64,000 nt of DNA. Origin: Clostridium sp. AM34-11AC (GTDB lineage: Bacteria > Bacillota > Clostridia > Lachnospirales > Lachnospiraceae). This document shows positions 9,401-17,168 of the stretch, piece after piece. The number at the start of each line of letters is the position of its first letter. The first letter of the stretch is position 1. Location of the stretch: contig NZ_QWGL01000019.1 in assembly GCF_003435375.1 (NCBI RefSeq), forward strand, positions 1-64,000. The letters are read 5' to 3'. Made by a program: the position numbers and the translations under genes. Below the pieces are notes generated by a model. The model was given only the letters and a program-made list of their open reading frames with translations. It searched no databases and had not been told where the DNA came from.

Positions 9401-12400
9401 CAGCGTGCGTTTGAGAGTCTTAAATTTGACTGTCTGCATTTCCGACACATCATTATTATCATTCTCTGCTACAAGATAATATGTATATGACGTATCAACA
9501 GAGAGATTATTCAATTCAATAGAAAATTTACCATTTTCTACATCTACTGTTGCAAAGCTCGCCTTACTATCCTCTTTCTTTGCTTCTGCTCTGAGCGCTT
9601 CTCCAGTGTATCCTTGATAATTAGAATTTGTATAGTATACTTTTGTTCCATCTGAAGTTCCCTTTATAGTCGCAAAATTCTCTTTGATATCATCAGATGA
9701 TATTGCTGCGTCAAACTTAACCTGATATCCTGCGTAAAGTTCAATTTCCGGTATTTGACCTTGTGGATTTAACCTATCTTCGACAAGTTGATTCACTGTT
9801 GCTGTTGTATCTGTCGCAGTACCATTTCTGTTTGAATTTTCTTTGTATCTCCATACTGAAAAAGCCGCGCCATCTGGCAACCCGAGATTGCTCAAATAGC
9901 TTCGATGATCATCGTCAAGATTCAGAAGATATTCATCGTAAAACGGAGCCGCTTCGCTGCTTTTAGTATAATACTTCACGTGAACCGTATAAATATTCGG
10001 TGCACTGAATGCATAAATCTCAGTGGTTTCCGGATTTTTAGAAATCATATGCTCATTATATACTGCAAAGATTGGAGTCTTTCCGCCTGACAGTGTAATA
10101 TGTTCAAGGAGATCCCGATAATTTGAGGTCGAGGCTTTGAAAAGCTTCATGTTCGCCCCTGTTTCATTTCCGTCCCACGGGAGATTAATTTGAAGGTTTT
10201 CTTCTCCTGTTGCCGTTGCCGTTGTAAAATCGATCTCATTTATTTTTGATGCACTTTCGATCTTCATAGATGCGAACGGGAAATTTCCTTTAACCGTAAA
10301 TTTTGCAGTCCCGCTGACACTGTTTTTCTCCCAAGCCATATAAACATCCGGCTGATTCTCACCACCGGAAATTGTTCCGCCAGACAAGGTAATTTCATTA
10401 AGTTGGGTATGCTTTAAACCATACTCTCCGCCTTTGATCGTTCCCCCTGTCATCTCGAACTTAGCATGGTCTTTCTGTAATCCGCTGCTTCCAAGTCTGT
10501 TTATATAAACAGCTGTGTTATATGTTGACTCAATCAGTCCATTTTTAATTGTTACTGATACTCCACCAATTGCACTGATCGCATATCGATTTTGCGAAGA
10601 ATAAGCGGACTGATCTACAATATGCGCGTTACCATCTACAATCAGATCTGCCCAGGTCAATGTGATAACAGACTCATTCGCATTATCTGCATTCACAGTT
10701 CCAATAATCTCCCCACCTGTAATATGGATCGTACTTTTTGTCTCTCCATTGAAACCGCTGCAGTTAATTTCAGATTCCAAAGTTCCCGTTCCAACAACAT
10801 TTACTTTTCCAGTGATCTTTCCCTTAAGCAGAACCGGTTTATCGTCAGCGTTGCCTGAATCTACTGTAATATCTCCATCAATTGGATTTTCTGTTCTTCC
10901 CACACTGATTTCTAATCCATCCGTTCCAGTGTTTCTCAGCAGAATTTCATCTATAATTCCGGATACTGTAACTTCGGCTTTAGTGTACTTGACCGTCTCT
11001 ACTTTCTCAGTCCCATCCTCAGTTTTGTCATACGTAATCTTAACCTGATACTTTTCCGTATCGGAAGGTAACTGGATTTCTGCACTTTTAATATTTCCTG
11101 CCGGAATCAAACTTGATTCAGCCTTTGGATCCATAATACGGATATAGTTGCCCACAGCTCTCGCTTCGTAACTCTGATACTGATCCGCATATCCACTATC
11201 AGAATTATGATTGACAATGCTTAAATGAATCCCTTTGACTAACTTCTCCATGTTCGTGTATGAACCTTTGATCCAGTTTTTCAATGAAGAACTGGCCTTC
11301 ATTGCAAGGTCACTTACCACAAATTTGAATGAGTCATTTATCGTTTCTAAATTCACAGCATCAATAGTAGCACAGGAATTAGTCATACTACCATAATATA
11401 TCGATCCATTCGTATTTCCGCCTTCAGCAGATATATCAATATTACCTGATAATGATAATTTTGTCTTATCTAACATTGAAATTGCAAAAGCTCTTCCTGA
11501 TGAATTAGTGTTCTTGGCATAAATTTTTCCACCACTGATAGAAACCTCTTCGCTTTCGCTAATTGCAGTAATCGTACTCGTATCATCTTTTATATTATTG
11601 AGTTGTCCCCCACATATATCTATATCTTTTATATGTGCCAGTTGTCCATTCCATGTACCGTCTTTTATTTTAATACTGCCTGTTCCACCGTTTCCTCTGG
11701 CATTTCCATTAATTATTCCTCCATTTAAAGAAATCACATCATTTTCATACATATAAAAGCCATCTACAGACTTAACAGTACCGCCATTTTGTTCAAAAAT
11801 AGCTGTAGAATTCTTAGCATTCGACGACCTACGAATAACGTACGAACTTGTTGTTATATCAGCCTCATTGTGTATAATAAATGTGTCATTTGAGCCAATA
11901 ATAAATGCTTCAGCTGCACTCGTATATGTGCCTTTCAAAGTCAATTCGCAGCCTTCCGTAAGTGTCGGCGCTTCTCTACTAATATTGACATTATCAAAAT
12001 TAATATTTATGTTCGTATCTGTACCGAAACTCAAAATCTTGTTGAACGCATCTGTCAGACTATTTAAGTTTTCCCCATCTTCTGTCAAGCTTCCGCCAAC
12101 AACCTTAAACTTCCCATCTGTCTGGCTGATCGTATATATTCCTTCCGTAACCGACTCCGCATTCATCGCACGCTTAGCCATTTTTCTCTTCGTCGCCGGG
12201 TTCTCTTTCCCATTCGATGCTGTCGCGGTCTCCTTCTCAAGGTCGGACTCGGTCGTCTCGTTTGAATCCACAGTTGTATCCCGCTTCTCGTCCGCATTGG
12301 ACGCGCTGGCTGTCTCGGCCTCGATTTTTTTATTCTCTTTTTCCAGATTTTCTTCCAGCGCAGTTATTGTCTCCGCCTTCGCCATAATTCCCATATCGCC

Positions 12401-12469
12401 ATGATTGACCAGAAGGACTGCAATCAGGACTGCTGCTGACATACGTTCATACCATTTTCTCTTTCTCAT
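6446..12469 (-). CDS. Giant secreted surface protein: beta-helix-like region, MBG-type repeats and cell-wall-binding repeats
   Basis: A 2007-residue extracellular protein. The N-terminus MRKRKWYERM plus a hydrophobic core ending AKA (about 1-32) is a signal peptide. It is followed by a Glu/Ser/Thr-rich linker, then a long repetitive beta-rich region (about 100-800) resembling right-handed beta-helix adhesins (GGTIKGG- and SGGTISGG-type turns). Fibronectin-like and repeated MBG/Ig-like modules with YNG, YDG and Y-x-D starts follow (about 1350-1800). A Ser/Gly linker leads to choline-binding-type repeats (GWIQKDGKWWAF, GWQFINGKWYYL) at about 1855-2007. It is therefore attached non-covalently to wall polymers. 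The start at 12469 has AGGGGG at good spacing; upstream in-frame ATGs do not. The likely role is adhesion or matrix binding. Confidence 0.85.
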   Translation of the reverse strand: MRKRKWYERMSAAVLIAVLLVNHGDMGIMAKAETITALEENLEKENKKIEAETASASNADEKRDTTVDSNETTESDLEKETATASNGKENPATKRKMAKRAMNAESVTEGIYTISQTDGKFKVVGGSLTEDGENLNSLTDAFNKILSFGTDTNININFDNVNISREAPTLTEGCELTLKGTYTSAAEAFIIGSNDTFIIHNEADITTSSYVIRRSSNAKNSTAIFEQNGGTVKSVDGFYMYENDVISLNGGIINGNARGNGGTGSIKIKDGTWNGQLAHIKDIDICGGQLNNIKDDTSTITAISESEEVSISGGKIYAKNTNSSGRAFAISMLDKTKLSLSGNIDISAEGGNTNGSIYYGSMTNSCATIDAVNLETINDSFKFVVSDLAMKASSSLKNWIKGSYTNMEKLVKGIHLSIVNHNSDSGYADQYQSYEARAVGNYIRIMDPKAESSLIPAGNIKSAEIQLPSDTEKYQVKITYDKTEDGTEKVETVKYTKAEVTVSGIIDEILLRNTGTDGLEISVGRTENPIDGDITVDSGNADDKPVLLKGKITGKVNVVGTGTLESEINCSGFNGETKSTIHITGGEIIGTVNADNANESVITLTWADLIVDGNAHIVDQSAYSSQNRYAISAIGGVSVTIKNGLIESTYNTAVYINRLGSSGLQKDHAKFEMTGGTIKGGEYGLKHTQLNEITLSGGTISGGENQPDVYMAWEKNSVSGTAKFTVKGNFPFASMKIESASKINEIDFTTATATGEENLQINLPWDGNETGANMKLFKASTSNYRDLLEHITLSGGKTPIFAVYNEHMISKNPETTEIYAFSAPNIYTVHVKYYTKSSEAAPFYDEYLLNLDDDHRSYLSNLGLPDGAAFSVWRYKENSNRNGTATDTTATVNQLVEDRLNPQGQIPEIELYAGYQVKFDAAISSDDIKENFATIKGTSDGTKVYYTNSNYQGYTGEALRAEAKKEDSKASFATVDVENGKFSIELNNLSVDTSYTYYLVAENDNNDVSEMQTVKFKTLKRTLTTDDFQIVGSTEFTYTHNGDIHEIEVRPVEGKEGSFGIDAVQYKEKVGAEDADNFIGAPAAAGTYGIYVSTNSENGVERVTNLRIGEITIKKATFNPDWFQTVTSIDYGKDEEDYLKPGIKDAYSVGGHTVTGYGEIRFELYRDAELTQKVSRNAEGHYEVNADPDQEYATYYMGITSSGGKNVEAQENPVRIGTDLKIYRASNTISTVTCPDIRYGETPKPELTAADTTGEIKYTYSSTENGEYKEWNAENKPGLWYVKATVSQSRNYKKAERTPVAFTVSKAQLVPSVNTLQSKTYDGDTNAEGTLTLSSADGKPILPEDAGKLKANGTFQWTSSDSGTDTVNVTEITLDPKFADRYELTTSELSNVSCSGAKIENAQIKNVSVRQMMELTYNGREQLPKVTATGSTTGGTAITFRYGLTAEQAADETQALKTAPAFTDAGIYTVYYTASAANHDSVSGSFEIEIKNASITGVDAAGYTGIYDGQSHGIKITLSGNAGDGEILYGESEDNCTLTESPVYKNTGSYTVYYTVTKKNFDTISGSATVAITPAQLTVTAESRNVTYKDEPPVYSSTFEGFVNGENAEVLGGTLSYECAYADGSDVNEYEIIPSGLIAENGNYVITYQPGKLTVSQAKPEFELRNLDQLNRVYDAKNTAPEAWTDSDGNMTVTIKKGSEILTEVPMNAGTYTVEVHTEAGKNYEAGNQTFSFEIKKAPLSVKAVDQNVTVGDAIPEYKVLYEGFAGTDTADVLNGSLQFTCEYAPDSAAGDYSILPSGLTSGNYEILFENGTLHAVRRASSGSDDSDNSGGSGSTKNPAATNFGKNVSNSSSSENDAQGTWKRDEKGWWFEFKDGTYPAGEKTSDQNGEKLGWIQKDGKWWAFGSDGYLKTGWVFDGASGKWYLLNEKTGMQIGLYYDESGRFWYYLDPASGAMLTGWQFINGKWYYLSKTSGAVPLGSMYKETRTPDGYYVDKDGAWDGLEAKEN

Positions 12470-12552
12470 ATTCATTTCCCCCTTTATGACAGGTTCTTTT
12501 GGATTATACTTGCAAAATTTCAGACCATTCCACGGTTCATAGTTGATTTTAT

Positions 12553-12581
12553 TATACGTTTTTTCTGTTCCACCCGCAATT
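12553..12581 (-). promoter_or_regulatory. Promoter of the giant surface protein
   Basis: On the minus strand TTGCGG (12576-12581) and TATAAT (12553-12558) are 17 bp apart, giving a 5' leader of roughly 75 nt. The two-copy direct-repeat motif at 12590-12626 ends 8 bp upstream of the -35 box. Confidence 0.55.
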
Positions 12582-12589
12582 CTTTCTGC

Positions 12590-12626
12590 ACAAGATGTCA
12601 AAATTCCGCATAAGATGTCAAAATCA
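12590..12626. promoter_or_regulatory. Two direct repeats (GCAYAAGATGTCAAAAT, period 20 bp) between the surface protein gene and sigG
   Basis: The 17-mer occurs at 12590-12606 and 12610-12626 with a single difference. It is placed just upstream of the minus-strand surface-protein promoter and 100 bp before sigG. The only other occurrence noticed in the window is at 4372, upstream of the orphan GHKL kinase, which suggests a shared regulator. Confidence 0.5.
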
Positions 12627-12726
12627 GGAATGATTCTCAGGAAATAACTCCCGTTTTTTTCATGTATAAACTGCCCTGTTTTCGTGAATCATTTTTCTAT
12701 GAAAACAAATTGCGGAGGTTCTTATC

Positions 12727-13503
12727 ATGGCAGGATATAAGGTTGAAATCTGCGGGGTAAATACTTCTAAACTCCCGCTTCTGACGAATGAGGAAAAAAC
12801 CGACCTTTTCAGACGGATCCAGAATGGAGATACGGACGCAAGAGAAACATATATTAAGGGGAATCTGAGGCTTGTTCTAAGTGTGATCCAGAGGTTTTCA
12901 GGGAGCAGTGAGAATCTGGATGACTTGTTTCAGATCGGGTGCATCGGGCTTATCAAGGCCATCGATAATTTTGATCTGTCGCAGAATGTGAAGTTTTCAA
13001 CTTATGCGGTGCCGATGATCCTGGGGGAGGTGCGGCGGTATCTGAGGGATAATAATTCGATCCGGGTGAGCAGGTCGCTCAGGGATACGGCTTATAAGGC
13101 GCTTTCAGCGCGGGAGCTTCTCACGAAGAAGAATCTGCGGGAACCTACGATCATGGAGATCGCGGATGAGGTGGGGATCTCGAAAGAGGAGATCACCTAT
13201 GCGATGGATGCGATCCAGAGTCCGGTGAGTCTTTATGAGCCGGTTTATACGGATGGTGGGGATCCGCTTTGTGTGATGGATCAGATCAGTGATAAAAAGA
13301 ACCGGGAGGAAAATTGGGTGGAGCAGCTTTCTCTGAGTGAGGCGATGAAGAGGCTGCCGGTCAGGGAGAGGCGGATTATTGATATGAGGTTTTTTGAGGG
13401 GAAGACGCAGACGGAGGTTGCGGGGGAAGTTGGAATTAGTCAGGCGCAGGTGTCCCGTCTGGAAAAAAATGCCTTAAAGGCAATGAAAAGTTATTTAGAT
13501 TAA
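12727..13503 (+). CDS. sigG: RNA polymerase forespore-specific sigma factor SigG
   Basis: A 258-residue sigma-70 family protein that matches SigG almost motif for motif. The N-terminal KVEICGVNTSKLPLLT is a SigG signature, then region 2 (NLRLVLSVIQRF, DDLFQIGCIGLIKAIDNFDLS, FSTYAVPMILGEVRRYLRD), region 3, and region 4 ending in ISQAQVSRLEKNALK. It directs late forespore transcription during sporulation. The gene usually lies downstream of spoIIGA-sigE; here it stands alone behind the divergent surface-protein gene. A GGAGG site precedes the ATG. The terminator at 13513-13556 ends the unit. Confidence 0.95.
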   Translation: MAGYKVEICGVNTSKLPLLTNEEKTDLFRRIQNGDTDARETYIKGNLRLVLSVIQRFSGSSENLDDLFQIGCIGLIKAIDNFDLSQNVKFSTYAVPMILGEVRRYLRDNNSIRVSRSLRDTAYKALSARELLTKKNLREPTIMEIADEVGISKEEITYAMDAIQSPVSLYEPVYTDGGDPLCVMDQISDKKNREENWVEQLSLSEAMKRLPVRERRIIDMRFFEGKTQTEVAGEVGISQAQVSRLEKNALKAMKSYLD

Positions 13504-13512
13504 TAATAATCA

Positions 13513-13556
13513 GAAAGAGCCAGAGACTTATATCCCTGGCTCTGAGTTTGTTTTTG
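13513..13556. terminator. Terminator between sigG and the M20 peptidase gene
   Basis: An 8-bp core stem (AGAGCCAG at 13516-13523 with CTGGCTCT at 13536-13543) is followed by GAGTTTGTTTTT. It is placed between the convergent sigG and the M20 peptidase gene, so it probably serves sigG. Confidence 0.75.
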
Positions 13557-13580
13557 TTAGCTTAAAAGATTTTCATATAA

Positions 13581-14933
13581 TTATTTCGCGGTCTCCCCAT
13601 ATCTGGTCAGCAGTTCCATATAGAAGTCGATGCTGTCCGCCAGCTCTTCTACTCCTGTGAACTCGTTCGCTGCATGGACATGATGGTCTTCTCGCGCGTA
13701 GATCGTTGAGAAGCGGTATACGCGGTCGCTGAGATCGTAGACGAATCTCGCGTCTGTTCCGCCGAGCATCATCTCCGGACACGGGATCACATCGCCATAG
13801 ATCTTACCGCTGATCTCAACGAGAAGGTCTTTGATGGCTCCATCGTACAGGGATGTCGGGGACGCGTTGCTGCCTTTGAGAACGCGCACTTCCACCTCAT
13901 CCGGCACGATGTCTTCCAGGTGTTTCTTTACGCTCTCAACGGTATCTCCCGTGAGGATACGGCTGTTTACAACTGCGGTGACCTTCGCCGGAAGAATGTT
14001 CGCCTGGGCGGATCCGGAAAGCATCGTCGGAACGACGGTGGTGTGGAACATCGCGTCGAGGGCCGGATCTTTCTTAAAGTACGGAACAAGCTTTTCCAGA
14101 TTCTCATCCGGTTTCTCAAGCAGCTTTGCCAGCTCCGGATTTTCCTTCGCCATATACGGCGCAAGGACCTCGAAGCGGCGTCGGATCGTATCCGTCACGC
14201 GATATGGCATCGGATTCTCCTGGATCGCTATCAGTGCCTTTGCAATCATGGTCGTCGCGAAATTCTCGCCCGGGCGGCTGGAGTGTCCGCCTTTTGCGGT
14301 GTAGGAGAGTTCAAAGTCCACATATCCTTTTTCGCAGAGACCAATGGTGCAGAGTCCCTTATCGTCGATTCCGTAATCACTTCCCGGGCGGACTCCGCCG
14401 CCTTCGTCAAGGACGGCGCCGAAGCGGATGCCGGTTCCGCGGAGTGTCTCCGCCGGGATCTTTCCGCCTGCGACCTCTTCCATGTATCCGTAGGAAAGGT
14501 AAAGGTCATAGTCCGGCTCGCAGCCTTTTTCCAGAAGTTCCTCAACGGCTTCCAGCTGTCCGATCAGGTTGCTCTTGCAGTCACTGGATCCGCGGCCCCA
14601 GATCTTTCCATCGGCGATGGTTCCGGAGTATGGCGGATATGTCCACTTTTCAAGGTCGCCTTCCGGGACAACGTCCTGATGCGCCATTAAGAGAAGCGGC
14701 GCGGCACCGGATTTTCCGGTTCCTTTCCAGTGATAGAGAAGTCCTGCCTGTCCGGTATGTTCCAGGGTCAGGTGTTTATGTACTAACGGGTATGTTTCCT
14801 TTAAATACTCGTGGAACGCGTCAAATTTTGTGTAGTCAGTCAGTGAATTGTCCGCGTTTGATACGGTTGCGAAGCGGACCGCGCCCGCAAGGTGTTCCGC
14901 GCTGATCTGCGGATCGATGGTGTGTTTTCCCAT
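13581..14933 (-). CDS. M20-family metallopeptidase (carboxypeptidase/deacylase type)
   Basis: A 450-residue cytoplasmic zinc hydrolase. Family motifs are LLMAHQDVVP with the first metal-binding His-x-Asp, WGRGSSDCKSN with the bridging Asp, YMEEVAGG with the catalytic and metal-binding Glu pair, and a late GGTDARF. An internal dimerisation domain starts around GYVDFELSYTAKGGHSSRPGE. The overall form fits the carboxypeptidase S/ArgE-like branch that hydrolyses N-acyl or peptide bonds. The start at 14933 follows AAGGAG by 9 bp, and an upstream ATG (14987) is rejected as basic and unconserved. It lies 25 bp after the thioesterase-like gene, and a common transcript is likely. Confidence 0.87.
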   Translation of the reverse strand: MGKHTIDPQISAEHLAGAVRFATVSNADNSLTDYTKFDAFHEYLKETYPLVHKHLTLEHTGQAGLLYHWKGTGKSGAAPLLLMAHQDVVPEGDLEKWTYPPYSGTIADGKIWGRGSSDCKSNLIGQLEAVEELLEKGCEPDYDLYLSYGYMEEVAGGKIPAETLRGTGIRFGAVLDEGGGVRPGSDYGIDDKGLCTIGLCEKGYVDFELSYTAKGGHSSRPGENFATTMIAKALIAIQENPMPYRVTDTIRRRFEVLAPYMAKENPELAKLLEKPDENLEKLVPYFKKDPALDAMFHTTVVPTMLSGSAQANILPAKVTAVVNSRILTGDTVESVKKHLEDIVPDEVEVRVLKGSNASPTSLYDGAIKDLLVEISGKIYGDVIPCPEMMLGGTDARFVYDLSDRVYRFSTIYAREDHHVHAANEFTGVEELADSIDFYMELLTRYGETAK

Positions 14934-14958
14934 GTGTCTCTTCTCCTTTGCTGTCGGA

Positions 14959-15681
14959 TTATTCTGCTTTCTTCTCCGCCTTCTCACTCATCGCCTTGGA
15001 GTTTACGATAACGCGCAGGTGGGAACCTTCTCCGCACTTGCCTTTTTCATCGTTCACTTCAATGTCGAACCAGAGCTTTCTTCTCTCGATGCTGCGGAGC
15101 TTCGCGGTAGCTGTCACTTTCATTCCCACCGGTGTCGGTGCCAGGTGGCGGCAGTGGATCTCCGCGCCGACGGTCGTCTGTCCCTCTTCGAGGTAGGATT
15201 TCGCAAGTTCCAGGGCTGCGTCCTCCATAAGAGCCACCATGTTCGGGGTGGAGAGGATCTTGGAACCGGCGCTGCCGATGCGTTTTGCGGTCATGTCATC
15301 GGTAACAGTCCATGTGAGGCTGTATGTCGGTGCGTAGAGATCTGCTTTGTCAGCTAAGATTGCAGCAACAGCTGTGCATGCCGGACAGTCGCAGAATCTC
15401 GCGCCCTCTGCCTTGATCTTCTTCGCGTGAGCCTCGATTCCTGCTGCCTTTTCCTCTCCAAAGATCTTCTTCCCATCCTCAGATCCCGCAAAAGCGATCA
15501 GACCATCGATCGGGATAATATCTGCCGCGATCTCCTCGATCAGCGCCTTTGCTGCCTCGTCCTGTTTCTCTGTATTGACGGCTTCAAGCCATTTGTTTGC
15601 AGCTTCATTTGCCTCCGCACAGCAGGACGGCGCATTGATAAGTGCTTTAACTTTCTCGATTATTGCCTCTATTTTGCTCAT
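14959..15681 (-). CDS. Two-domain protein: cysteine-rich N-terminal domain plus FlK-like hotdog thioesterase
   Basis: A 240-residue protein. The C-terminal half (about 115-235) matches fluoroacetyl-CoA-thioesterase-like hotdog proteins: STPNMVALMEDAAL then RHLAPTPVGM. Residues T145, E153 and H179 correspond to the FlK catalytic Thr-Glu-His set. The N-terminal half is a helical domain of unknown role with cysteines in APSCC (19-20) and CDCPAC (97-102), which could hold a metal or a disulfide. FlK relatives are normally about 140 residues, so this is a fusion. It may hydrolyse an acyl-CoA made locally, but the substrate is unknown. It lies upstream of the M20 peptidase on the same strand. Confidence 0.75.
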   Translation of the reverse strand: MSKIEAIIEKVKALINAPSCCAEANEAANKWLEAVNTEKQDEAAKALIEEIAADIIPIDGLIAFAGSEDGKKIFGEEKAAGIEAHAKKIKAEGARFCDCPACTAVAAILADKADLYAPTYSLTWTVTDDMTAKRIGSAGSKILSTPNMVALMEDAALELAKSYLEEGQTTVGAEIHCRHLAPTPVGMKVTATAKLRSIERRKLWFDIEVNDEKGKCGEGSHLRVIVNSKAMSEKAEKKAE

Positions 15682-15896
15682 GATTTATTCCTCCGTTCGT
15701 TTCTTTCATGTCACTTTTTCTGCCTCTGATAAGGCTGTTCCGGAAGGAATCTTTTCCGGGTTTCCCCTTGCAGAAACAGTCCTGCTCCCATTCTATCGCA
15801 TGTATTTCGAAAATTCAATCGGATTTTTCAACAGTTTTCAGACCTTTTGTCGATACTGAGATTTTTTCTCTCAAAATATCCGCAGCAGTTTCCCTC

Positions 15897-16178
15897 TCAC
15901 ATCTCCACCCTGCTGCAGGCCTGCAGCTGATGTTCATGCTCGTACTTCTCCTTCGTCGCAAGCCCGCCGCGGATATGCCGCTCCGCCTTGTTGATATCCA
16001 GAACCACTCTCGCCTGTGCCGCCAGGGACGGATCGATATGGATCAGACGATCCGTCACATCCTTGTGTACCGTGCTCTTTGAGATTCCAAACCGTTTCGC
16101 CGTCTGTCTCACCGTCGCATTCTCGTCAATAATATAGTTCGCGATCTGGATCGCCCGTTCTTCAATATATTCCTTCAT
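15897..16178 (-). CDS. spoIIID: Sporulation transcriptional regulator SpoIIID
   Basis: A 93-residue DNA-binding protein. It begins MKEYIEERAIQIANYIIDENATVRQTA and carries the helix-turn-helix GISKSTVHKDVTDRL, the hallmark of SpoIIID. A basic C-terminal tail (KEKYEHEHQ) follows. It controls the sigE and sigK regulons in the mother cell during sporulation. The start at 16178 is chosen over an in-frame ATG at 16208 because family members begin MKEYI and GAGGGG lies 8 bp upstream. Confidence 0.93.
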   Translation of the reverse strand: MKEYIEERAIQIANYIIDENATVRQTAKRFGISKSTVHKDVTDRLIHIDPSLAAQARVVLDINKAERHIRGGLATKEKYEHEHQLQACSRVEM

Positions 16179-16365
16179 AGGGTTGCCCCTCGATGATATT
16201 TTTACCATCTTATTACAGAATTTGAGAATTTATGCGGGCAAGATTCCTATCCTATATCTCAACGCATTCCCGCGCCGCAGCAGTCTGTATTTTTGCGCAG
16301 ATGCGTATTCCTGATACGTTATCGTCCTCTGGTATAGCAGTGCATTCCTCGAATTTTCCTATATA

Positions 16366-16421
16366 CAAAAATGTGCAGATATAGGTCCCCTCCATAAAAG
16401 GATCTCCATATCTGCACATCA
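16366..16421 (-). terminator. Terminator downstream of the nicotinamidase-like gene
   Basis: A 12-bp perfect stem (ATGTGCAGATAT at 16371-16382 with ATATCTGCACAT at 16408-16419) is followed on the minus strand by TTTTTGTATAT. Confidence 0.75.
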
Positions 16422-16445
16422 TTTCACTCTAAATCTTTAATTTTC

Positions 16446-16976
16446 TTACTTCACCACGATCTGACAGCTTCTCATGGTCTCTAAAGCCGCCTCATGTCTT
16501 TCCCTCGTCACGCCTGCCGCACATGCGGAATCCACGAAGACCGGGGTCTCCGGGAGGAACGCTTTGATGAGGAGTGCGTTTGAAACCACACAGATATCCG
16601 TACAGAGTCCCACAAGCTCGATGGACTCGATCGGTGTCTTCTTATTTCTCTCAAGAAGGTCTTCCGCTAACTCCGGACATCCGAAGGTGATCTTCTCATA
16701 CATCGCCGCGTCGCGCTCCACGAAAATCTTCTCAAGCTCCGGGATCAGGTTCCATCCGTCGGTTCCTTTCATACAGTGGGGAACCGGAAGGAAATGTCCC
16801 TCCTGGGTGTCCATATAATTCTCGAAATGCGTGTCCTTCGTAAAGATCAGGTCCCCATCAAACTCTTTTGCCTTCTTTACAACAGCCGGGACGATCGCCT
16901 CCGCGTCCTTGCTGCCGAGACTTCCGTTCACAAAATCCTTCTGCATATCCACAACGATCAAAATCTTCTCTGCCAT
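16446..16976 (-). CDS. Isochorismatase-family cysteine hydrolase, nicotinamidase-like
   Basis: A 176-residue enzyme with the cysteine-hydrolase triad D10 (VVDMQKDF), K95 (YEKITFG) and C129 (GLCTDICV). Metal-site residues follow the nicotinamidase pattern KDTH (D48, H50) and PHC near 67-68. It most likely hydrolyses nicotinamide to nicotinate and ammonia for NAD salvage, though other amides are possible within the family. It has its own terminator downstream and no clear operon partner. Confidence 0.82.
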   Translation of the reverse strand: MAEKILIVVDMQKDFVNGSLGSKDAEAIVPAVVKKAKEFDGDLIFTKDTHFENYMDTQEGHFLPVPHCMKGTDGWNLIPELEKIFVERDAAMYEKITFGCPELAEDLLERNKKTPIESIELVGLCTDICVVSNALLIKAFLPETPVFVDSACAAGVTRERHEAALETMRSCQIVVK

Positions 16977-17168
16977 AGCTCATCTTCCTTTCTCCGAATC
17001 CGGATCTGTCTTAGGTCGAGGATACCCCAGACCACCTGCCCTGTCAAGCGTTTTTCCGGATCAGCAGCAAAATGCCCCTGAGTTTCCACCCAGAAGGCAT
17101 TTTTCTTCTCCCTGTCCTGCACGGCCCGCATTCCATTGATCGCGGACCTGCGCGATAGTAGCTTATAT

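Noticed and set aside
8900..12404. Plus-strand frames of up to about 196 codons inside the giant surface protein gene
   Set aside because: They are antisense to a protein with a signal peptide and recognisable repeats, and encode no known motif.
13920..14905. Long plus-strand frames opposite the M20 peptidase gene
   Set aside because: They lack ribosome binding sites and have biased, low-complexity composition typical of antisense frames over a GC-rich gene; the minus-strand protein has all M20 motifs.
17044..17103. Terminator after the sortase gene
   Set aside because: The AAAATGCC/GGCATTTT stem has its T-run mainly on the plus strand, while the sortase gene is on the minus strand; evidence is too weak to list.
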